From: Macrotis lagotis
Lineage: Eukaryota > Chordata > Mammalia > Peramelemorphia > Peramelidae
DNA: 64,000 nucleotides
Assembly: GCF_037893015.1 (NCBI RefSeq)
Contig: NC_133666.1
Location: 625,097,852-625,161,851, forward strand
Direction of reading: 5' to 3'
Below are positions 52,390-61,100 of the stretch, piece after piece. Under the pieces are notes generated by a model. It searched no databases. It was given only the letters and a program-made list of their open reading frames with translations, and had not been told where the DNA came from. Positions within the stretch are counted from its first letter, which is position 1. Every line of letters starts with the position of its first letter. A program made the position numbers and the translations under genes.

Positions 52390-52500
52390 AAAGCTGCCTG
52401 AGGATAGTGACTATTACATTTTTGTCTTCTGCATCCTCAGTGCTTAACGGAGTTCTAGGAGCCTAAAAGACTCTCCTCAATAAATGTATGTTGGTTCAAA
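52390..52500 (+). mobile_element. L2/MIR 3' tail
   Basis: CCTGAGGATAGTGACTATTA and CTCAATAAATGTATGTTGG. Confidence 0.6.
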
Positions 52501-52604
52501 CTTCATTTGCAAGTCTTTCTCGTTACAATAACCCGGTGAAGTACTTTAACTGATGAAGAAATTGAAGCAGAGGTTAAGGTGATATCACTTAGCTCCTTTG
52601 GGAG

Positions 52605-52890
52605 TCAATTCTATCTCTTTATGAAGACTACTTCCAAATTTATATTCCTAGCTTTCTTCTCTCTCCAGAGATCCATTCAGTTCTACATCCCCAATTGACT
52701 GCTGAGCATCTTGCCATGAATATCTAATGGATATCTCCGAGTCAGCATATCCAAAATGGAACTCATAGTCGATCTCTATCCTGCTTTCAATTTCCTGCTT
52801 CTCCTAGTTAGTCATCTTGGCTCACAACCCCAAAGTCAACCTCCACTCTTTGCTTTCTCCTTTTATAGCCACTTCACAAAAATTAGCTCC
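52605..52890 (+). mobile_element. L2 ORF2 fragment
   Basis: CTAATGGATATCTCCGAGTC, CATATCCAAAATGGAACTCA fit L2. Confidence 0.6.
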
Positions 52891-53281
52891 ACAATAAACT
52901 AGATGGGGGCGGTGGGGAAGAAATAGTTCATGTGAAAAAAGATATCAAGATTTTAAACCATATGGTTTAAAATGGACCATTAACCCAAAAGGAACCAACC
53001 GTCGACAGTAGCCAAAAAAAATCTAACCTGTTTACTCATCTGTAAAATGAGGAAGTTGGACCAGATGGTCTCTGAAGTCCCTCACCACTACATTTGTTAG
53101 AATCAGCAATTAAAATGAGTTGCCAAGACTTATTGAATCGACTTCCATGACTCTTCTCTTCTCTCTCCCTTCCTCTCTATCAAATTGTCATTATCCTAAT
53201 TCAGACCCTTAACCCCTCTGAAGAGAATACTGAAAAAGCCCTCTTGGGGGGGGTGGCATTTATTAGCTTATTTATTTTAGT

Positions 53282-53440
53282 TTGGGTTTTTTTTAAGGTT
53301 TTTGCAAGGCAATGGGGTTAAGTGGCTTGCCCAAGGTCACACAGCTAGGTAATTATTTAAGTGTCTGAGGCCGGATTTGAACTCAGGTACTCCTGAATCC
53401 AGGGCCGGTACACTATCCACTGAGCCACCTAGCTGTCACT
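53282..53440 (-). mobile_element. CORE-SINE
   Basis: AGGTTTTTGCAAGGCAATGG to CACTGAGCCACCTAGCTGTC. Confidence 0.93.
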
Positions 53441-53592
53441 TATTTGAGATTTTAATTAAGTTCTAAATTCTCTCCCTCTCTTGATAGTCTATAATTTATC
53501 AATCCCTTCTATTTTCCAATTTTTTTGCCACCACAAAAATAGCTGCTATAAATATTTTTGTAAATTTTGTAAAAAAAAAAAAATCAGGCTTC

Positions 53593-54047
53593 TGGAGGGA
53601 TTTGCTTGAAATGATGCTGAGCAAGATGAGCAGAACCAGAAAAACATTGTACACCCTAACAGCAACATGGGGGCAATGATCAACCTTGACAGACTTGCTC
53701 ATTCCATCAGTACAACAATCAGGGACAATTTTGGGCTGTCTGCAATGGAGAATACCATCTGTATCCAGATAAAGAACCGTGGAGTTTGAACAAAGTTCAA
53801 GGACTATTCCCTTTAATTTAGAAAAAAAAAAAAAGATTATTGTCTGGTCTTGTTATCTCTTATACTTTTTGTTTCTTCCTTAATGATATGATTTCTCTCT
53901 CATCACACTCAATATGGATCATTGTATGCCATGGAAATAAAGTAAAGAATGACAAATTGCTTTCTGGGGGGGAGGGAAGTAAGATGGGAGGAAAGTTGTA
54001 AAACTCAAAATAAATAAAATCTTTAAGAATAAAAAAAATAAAAAATA
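53593..54047 (+). mobile_element. L1 3' end nested in opposite L1
   Basis: Duplication AAAAAATCAGGCTTC at 53578-53592 and 54048-54062; closely resembles the copy at 4093-4841. Confidence 0.93.
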
Positions 54048-54186
54048 AAAAAATCAGGCTTCAAATTCCATCTATGACACTAAATGTGTGACTCTAAGCA
54101 ATGTTTTCTCTTTCTTTGGGGTATAGAACTAGTAGTGGTATGACTGGGTCAAAGAGTTTCCACACTTTGATAGTTTTTTGGGTAAC

Positions 54187-54474
54187 TTTTGTTGTTGTGT
54201 TGATGTTCAGTCATTTCAGTCCTGTCTGACTCCACTGCCTTTTCATGTCACCTTTTGGGGATTTCTTGAAAAAGATACTGGAATGGTTTGCCATTTCCTT
54301 GTCCAGCTCATTTTACAGATGTGGAAACTGATGCAAACAGGATTGAGTGACTTGCCCAGTCCCTGCTACTAAGCCCACACAGTTACTAAGGATCTAAAGC
54401 TAGAATTGAACTTATCAAGATGTTTCTTCCTGACTCCAGGTCCAATACTTTATCCACTGTGCCAACTAGCTGCT
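54187..54474 (-). mobile_element. MAR1-like SINE nested in L1
   Basis: GATGTTCAGTCATTTCAGTC to CACTGTGCCAACTAGCTGCT; flanks TTTGGGTAACT / TTTGGGCAACT. Confidence 0.85.
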
Positions 54475-54699
54475 CTTTGGGCAACTACTTTAGATTTATT
54501 TTAATTTGTATTTCTCTAATTATTAGTGATTAAGAGCATTTTTTCATATAGCTATGAACAGCTTGAATTTTTTTCCTCTGAAAATTTTCTTTGTTTTGAT
54601 CTATTACCATTTATTAATTGAGGAATGACTCATTTTTGTACATTGGACTCAATTCCCAATATTTTAGAAACACGACCTTTTTCAAAGAAACTTGCCTTC

Positions 54700-55165
54700 A
54701 ATAGTTTTATTTAGTCTCTCTGCTTCCAGCCTTTCTTCCTCTAATCTTTATTTCACAGTTATGAAAATAACCTTCCTAAAGCTTAAATATGATCAGATTA
54801 CTTCCCTGCTCCAGAATCTTCAGTGGGGTTTCCTATTGCCTCTAGAATAAAATACAAATTCCTCAGCTTGATATGTGAAGCCCTTCATGAATCTGACTCC
54901 AGATTACTTTTCCAAACATTTAATACTACTCTACTTCATAGAGTCTACATTCCAAACTAATTTTTTTGCACTCCATCTCCTTTCTCCCTGCCTTTGCATA
55001 TGCTGGTGACACTTCTTATCTCCCTAGTTAGTGCTCGATATCAAATTATCTTACATTTACTTCTCTGTATACATGTTGAATCCTTCAGTAACATATAAGC
55101 TCCAGCAAGAAAAATTAGAGTTTTAATTTTCTCTGTATCCTCCTCAATCTAGTATATAGTAGATT
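54700..55165 (+). mobile_element. L2 3' part
   Basis: TATGATCAGATTACTTCCCT, CCTTTGCATATGCTGGTGAC and the 3' tail. Confidence 0.75.
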
Positions 55166-55171
55166 CCTAAT

Positions 55172-55395
55172 AATGCAGCTAGGTGGAGCAACCAATAGAG
55201 CACCAGGAGTTAGGAAGAGCTGACTGAATCAAACTCAGACACAAACTATCTCCTGTGAGTCATTTCACCCTTTTTTGCTTCAGTTTCCTCATCTGTAAAA
55301 TGTGCTGGAGAAGGAAATGGCAAATCATTCCAATATCTTTACCAAGAAAATCCCAAATAGGATCAGGTATAACTGAACAAGATTACTCATGATAC
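55172..55395 (+). mobile_element. MAR1-like SINE
   Basis: GCAGCTAGGTGGAGCA head, GCTGGAGAAGGAAATGGCAA and CCAAGAAAATCCCAAATAGG tail. Confidence 0.82.
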
Positions 55396-56694
55396 TTAAT
55401 TTAATTCTTAATTTCATTGCCTAGAGTCACACATTTAATAAGTGTCATAGATGGAATTTGAAACCTGATTTTTTTTTCCCTCTTTGTTGCTCCTCTCAGA
55501 ATCACCCAATTGTGCTGAAGAGAAACTCAAACTCTCTCTATCCCATTCCTGAAAAGTGACCATGGAAGCTCTGTTTTAAGACCTTTATCTTCTGCACAAT
55601 TATCCAATCCCAGGCTATCCCTTATCTACCAGTGCAAATGTTGGACCCACTTCATTTCTCTCACATGCATGTAACCCTTCCAACCCCCACTCCCAAATTT
55701 CTACCTCCCCATGAAATAGAAATTTCTTCAGTCTTCTTGGCTCTTTCATAAGCAAAAAGGATGGGGGAAGTGTGGGGTGTCCTCTGGGGGATCTTTCCTA
55801 CCTGTTTTTATACTAATGGACATAGAAGGGGAAAGGTCTCAATCAGCTGAAGGGAACTAGAGTCCAGGATCAGCCTACTTCACAGTCTCCTTCCCTCCTG
55901 GCTCCCACCCTCATCTCCCCAGTGCTGGACATCTGGTATAGATGGCAGCAGAGAGGCAGATCCAATTTACAGGTTCAATGTTTGGATCCTGTGTCCATAC
56001 TCTAGTGGCACTGCTCTGATCATGTTCCAGCTTGGCCTTGGTAGAGGGTACAGGACGGTGCTCAATTATGGTTAGGGAAGAGACTCCTACTGCCTTCAGC
56101 AAGCTATATCTTTAGTTCTGAGTCTCTGTGTCTTGCCTCAGTCTCCCTAAAAGAATATAGTCAGAATGCCATGGAGAGGGGTCATGTGGACAGATCTAGT
56201 TAAAGATTGACTTAAGAGCCTGCACAGTCTGACCTTTGGCTCTGTAGCCCACACGGGACTGGGGAGAGACAAGAGTTAAGTACCTGGCTCTCCTCTGGGT
56301 GCTAAGATGGGAAGGTTGGAGAGTTTGGAAGAGAGTGAGATCAACATTAATCAAGATAGGGGTGAAGGAAAAACTTCACCACATTGATCAAGAAGGGTCC
56401 AGCCAGACCAAGGTTACTAAGAAGGTGCTGCACTGATCACCCTGCCAGGAGAGGAACTACACAGATCACATGAACCACACTAACCCATGGAGGAAAAGGG
56501 TATACAAACTCCAATGACCTTGAAGGGACTAGATTCACCAGAATGATGAGGCAACAGCTTCAGTGAGTGATGTAAGTGGAGAGTGTCCTGGGTGCACCCT
56601 CTGTGTATGACCTAGAGAGGAATCTGAGTGTGTACTTTAAGCATAGGAGAAGACTTCATTTAGAGACCTCCCTCCAACAACACCAAGTTACATA
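55396..56694. other. Intergenic S1PR2-MRPL4, unassigned
   Basis: No gene or clear repeat recognised. Confidence 0.45.
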
Positions 56695-56825
56695 GCGCAA
56701 CTTTGGGCAAATGTCTTTCTCTGGGCCTCAGTTTCCTTCTCTGAAAAATGAAAGGGTCTGGAGTAAAAGATATCTGAGGTCCTTTCCATAATGCCAATAG
56801 CAACATTTCAGACTCTATATAAATT
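56695..56825 (+). mobile_element. MIR fragment
   Basis: TGGGCCTCAGTTTCCTTCTC and AAAGGGTCTGGAGTAAAAGA. Confidence 0.7.
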
Positions 56826-56829
56826 CAGT

Positions 56830-57725
56830 TATGATTGTCATTAATTATGTAAATATTTTATTTTTTAAAATATATACAAAAATAGTTTTCAATATTCATC
56901 TTTTTTGGAAGTTTGTGAGTTCCACATTTTCCTAACTCCCTTTCTTCCCTTTCCCTTCCCTACAAGTAGTCTGATACAGGTTATACATGTATAATCATGC
57001 TTAACATATTTCCATATTAGTCATATTGTAAAAGAAGAATCAAAAGTAAAGGGGGAAAAACATGAGAAAGAACAAACATGAGTTTTAAAAAGTGAAAATA
57101 GTATGCTTGGCTCTTCATTCAGACTCCATAGTTTTTTCACTGGAGGTAGATGGCTTTTTTTCCATCACAAGCCTTTTAGAATTGTCCTTGATATTGCTGT
57201 TACTGTGAAGAGTGTTCTCTTGGTTCTGCTCACTTCACTCAGAAAGTCTTTCCAGGATTTTTCTTTAATTTTATTTATTTAAGGCAATGGGGTTGACTTG
57301 TCCAAGGTCACACAGCTAGGCAATTATTAAGGGTCTGAGGCCAGATTTGACCTCAGATCCTCCTGACTCCAGGGCTGGTTCTCCATCCACTGCCCACTAT
57401 TTCCAGGATTTTCTAAAGTCTGAGGGCTCATGATTTCTTACAAACTAATTATATTCTGTCACACTTATCCATAATTTGTCCAGCCATTCCCCATTTGTTG
57501 GGCATTCTTTTAATTCCCAGTTCTTTGCCACTACAAAAAGAGCTGCTGTAAATAGTTTTGTGCATGAGACTCTTTCCCCCCTTTCTGTGATCTATTTGGA
57601 ATATAGAGGCATTGCAGGATCAAAGGTTACCAGCTTTGGGAATAGTTCCAAATTGTTCTCCAGAATGGCTGGAGCGTTTCACAACTCCACCAGCAATGCA
57701 TGAGGGTCCCATCCAGTTTTTGTCA
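56830..57725 (-). mobile_element. L1 3' end abutting MRPL4 CpG island
   Basis: Reversed L1: TTCTGCTCACTTCACTCAGA, GCCATTCCCCATTTGTTGGG, CTCCAGAATGGCTGG, CAACTCCACCAGCAATGCAT; split by a SINE. Confidence 0.88.
57262..57399 (-). mobile_element. CORE-SINE in L1
   Basis: Perfect 13-bp duplication TTTCCAGGATTTT at 57249-57261 and 57400-57412. Confidence 0.93.
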
Positions 57726-57989
57726 TTAATACTACTATTCCGATCCAAATCCTCGAGTTGGAAGGCCCTGGAGGACCCGGAGGAAGCCCTGGACTGGCAC
57801 GAGGGCAGAGGACCAGAGGCTCCTCCCATTCCTCTGCTGTCCCGCTTAGGCCCCGCCCCTTCTCCAGCCCAGGGGGTGGGCGTGGTTACGAGGAGAAGGC
57901 GGTGCCTGAGCCGGGCTGCCCCTCCCCCTCCGCTGGGTCCACACCTTCCCGCTCAGAATTCGAGTTCACGTCCGTCGCCAATGACGCTA

Positions 57990-58010
57990 TTTCCGGGCGC
58001 CCCCGGAAGT
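57990..58010. promoter_or_regulatory. Inverted ETS/GABP (NRF-2) site pair at MRPL4
   Basis: TTTCCGGG and CCCGGAAGT flank a GCGCC centre: two ETS cores facing each other, 36-56 bp upstream of the MRPL4 ATG. GABP/NRF-2 commonly binds paired sites in such promoters. Confidence 0.65.
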
Positions 58011-58045
58011 TACTCCTCGCTAGGAGTAGGAGCCTTAGTGCCGTT

Positions 58046-58111
58046 ATGCATCTGATCCGGACAGCCCTGGGGGCCTGGGGACCGGGTCGGGGCCTAACCT
58101 CAGCTGGAAGG
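58046..58111 (+). CDS. MRPL4: MRPL4 coding exon 1
   Basis: 22 codons from [18 protein letters not shown] and onward, a likely mitochondrial presequence. Donor AGG|GTGAGG. Start chosen as the first ATG after the ETS-rich promoter in frame with exon 2. Confidence 0.88.
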
Positions 58112-61100
58112 GTGAGGGGCGGGGTCGAAATGGGCCCAAGCTGGGGTAAAGGGAAGGGGTCGCGGGAAGGGCGAGGGCAGAGGTCAAAGGTCACCCGGGC
58201 CCCTCTCATCGCCTCCTCCCCGGACAGGCCCTGTCCGCGCTGACCGGCGGAGACCTCACGGGTCCGGAGCATGCGCTGACGACAGGTCAGGGGTCACCAG
58301 GGAAGGGGCGGGTTCAGGGGTGAAGAATCCGGGGTCTTTGCTCATGCCCGGCACCCCCCTCCCGCCTTAGGACCCCCTTGTTCCGCCGGCGCCCCCTTGC
58401 TCCGCCGCTGTGAGCTCCCGGTTCCCGCACAGCGGACTCCGGTACAGGCCTGGGTGGAATCCCTCCGGGGCTATGAGGAAACGCGATTGGGCCTGGCCGA
58501 CCTGCACCCCGATGTCTTCGCCGTGCCACCCCGGTGAGTAGCAGGAACCCCCCAACTTCCCTGCAGCCCGCCCACCGGTCCGGGGTTACAGAGGAAACGA
58601 GCCGCCCCCCGCCCCGCCCCCCACGTTTGCATTCAGGCCCCCACCCCTCACTGGAGGAGGTATTGGTGGCCTCCAGTCTTGAAAGTCACAAGCCCCCTGC
58701 CCTCCCCCCTTAATCTCATTTCTGTAACCTCCTGGAGGTCATACCAAGGTCCCTGCACATTTTCTCTAAAAAGCCTCTTTTTGATATTTAAAATACTCAC
58801 ATTTACCTTATGCTACCATCTCATCAAAGCACAGCAGGGGTCCTGGTTTTTTTTTTTTTTTTAGGTTTTTTTATGCAAGACAATGGGGTTAAGTGGTTTG
58901 CCCAAGGCCACACAGCTAGGTAATTATTAAGTGTCTTAGGCTAGATTTGAACCCAGGTCCTCCTGACTCCAGGGCCAGTATTCTAAACATCTAGCCCCCC
59001 CTGGGTCCCGGTTCTTAAAAAGCTATTCTATGCAAATACAAACTCTTGACAGCTCTTTGCTGGCTGGAAGGGGTGATAAGATTTCTTCTCTGCTTGAGGT
59101 CTAAGAAGACCATTAGGTTCAACCCTTTCATTTTAATGGGGCTGGGAAAGGAAGCTTCATGGCCACATCAAGCCCCTTTCTTTACTCCAGACTCCACCTT
59201 AGCTCAGGAATCCTCTTGCCTCTTTCAATGAAATGACTTTTTTAACTGATGGTGATCATGGGAGGGGAGACAACCACCTCCAATGTGCCAGACCACATCT
59301 GATCACTTTACAGATATCTCATTTAATTTTTGCAGTAACCATATGGGTAGATGCTGTTATCTTTATTTTACAAATTAGGAAGTGAAACAGAGGTTAAATG
59401 ACTTGGTCAGGGTCACCCACCTTGTAAGGGACTTGAGACCATTTTGAAACTCAGGTTTTACTAACTCCAGGCTCTTACCATTTCACCACCTAGTTTCCTC
59501 CTTGCCTAATAACCTCTCCCCAAAGCAATCCTTAGTCCATAGCTGCCAAGGTGATATTTCTCTAAAACTAGTTTGCCCTTATTTATCACTTCTCTATTCT
59601 ATAAACTAAAGGAACTTTATTCTGTAGGATGAAATATCAGGCCCTCTGTTACAGAATTTAAAATCTTACACAGTTTGAATCACTCTACCTTTCAGTCCTC
59701 TTCACATATTCTTTGGTCTAGCCAAACTGAACATCTTGTTATCCTTCATCCAAGGCCTCCTCACTTCCATCTCTGTTCTTTGGATAATCCATCCCCTCCT
59801 TCCGAATTTCCTCCTTCCTCATCAGTTGTAGAATCCTTTATTGCTATCAGAGCTCTGATTCACCCCAACTGCTAGTGCCTCTCTGTCTTTATTTTATATG
59901 TGTTTATGTACATGTATTGCCTCTCCTCACAATGTAAGCTTCTTGGGGCAGCTAGGTGGCGCAGTGGATAGAGCACCAGCCCTAGAGTCAGGAGTACCTG
60001 AGTTCAAATGTAGCCTCAGACACTTAATTACCTAGCAGTGTGGCATAATTACCTAACAGTGTGGCCTTGGGCAAGCCACTTAACCCCACTACCTTGCAAA
60101 AAAAAAAAAACTTTAAAAAAAAAGAAGATACAAAATGTAAGCTTCTTGAGGATAGGCACTTTCATTTTTGTTTTTGTATCCCTGGCATCTAACATCGGGC
60201 TCAGGACACAGGAGGGAGGTACTTAATAAAGGCTTGATTCTTCACAGATGCTTAAAGGACACATAGCTAGGAAATTGGGATTCAAGGCCAGCACAAGACT
60301 TTGAATTTAGGCCCAACAGGCATAATTTAGAGGATTAGCCCCTGCTAATGGTGGAAAAATTTGTCACCAGGGAATTGGCTGAGAATGACCCATTTTCAGC
60401 TCTTCATTGAACCATCTCTGAAATTGGAGAAAAAAGAGTCAATGGAAAGGAAACGGGTTAATCCACATAGCCTTGTTGAATAATATGGTATGTGATATTC
60501 CAACAAGGTCAAAACTATATGGGAAGTAGAGTGGCTAGGTGGTGTAGTGGATAGAGCCCTGGCCTTGAAGTCAGGAGGACATGAGTTCAAATTCAGCCTC
60601 TGACACTTAATAATTACCTAGCTGTGTGATCTTGGGCAAGTCACTTAACCCCATTGCCTTGCCAAAAAAAAAGTTTTTTAAAACTATATGGGAAGAAAGA
60701 GAAGGATCATAGAAATCAGAGCACAACTGTGAAATGTGGATGCCTTGGTGGTGGAAAAGGGATCTTTAGAGATCAATTCTTTTTTTTTGTCTGCCATCTT
60801 TCTCTGTGACTAACAGTCAGAAAACTGCAATTCCTGAGAGTTAAGTGACTTACTACAGGGTCACCACAGCCAGTAGTGGGAGGTTCTGGAAGTCTTCAAG
60901 CAAAAGAGTAAATGGCCCTTTGTTGTTTTGATTGTACGGGGGTCTCATGCTGTTTTGGATTAGGTACCCTTCCTTCTCTGATTCTGTAATAGTATTCTGT
61001 GACCAATTTATTTCCTGTAATGCTGCTAAGTCCTTCATAAATGTTTTTTGTTGGAGAGCCTTAAGGCAATGACTCTTCACCTCCTACCTTGGCACAATTC

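Larger units (their letters stand above)
53445..54690 (-). mobile_element. L1 3' region, host of two later insertions
   Basis: Reversed L1 (GCCACCACAAAAATAGCTGC, TATAGAACTAGTAGTGGTAT, TTAGTGATTAAGAGCATTTT), split by L1 53593-54047 and SINE 54187-54474. Confidence 0.8.
57740..58640. promoter_or_regulatory. MRPL4 CpG-island promoter
   Basis: CpG-rich block starting right after an old L1 copy. It holds GGCCCCGCCCC, GGGTGGGCG, a CCAAT box (57978-57982), TGACG (57982-57986) and the ETS pair at 57991-58010, all within about 70 bp of the start codon, typical of a nuclear mitochondrial-protein gene. Confidence 0.85.
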
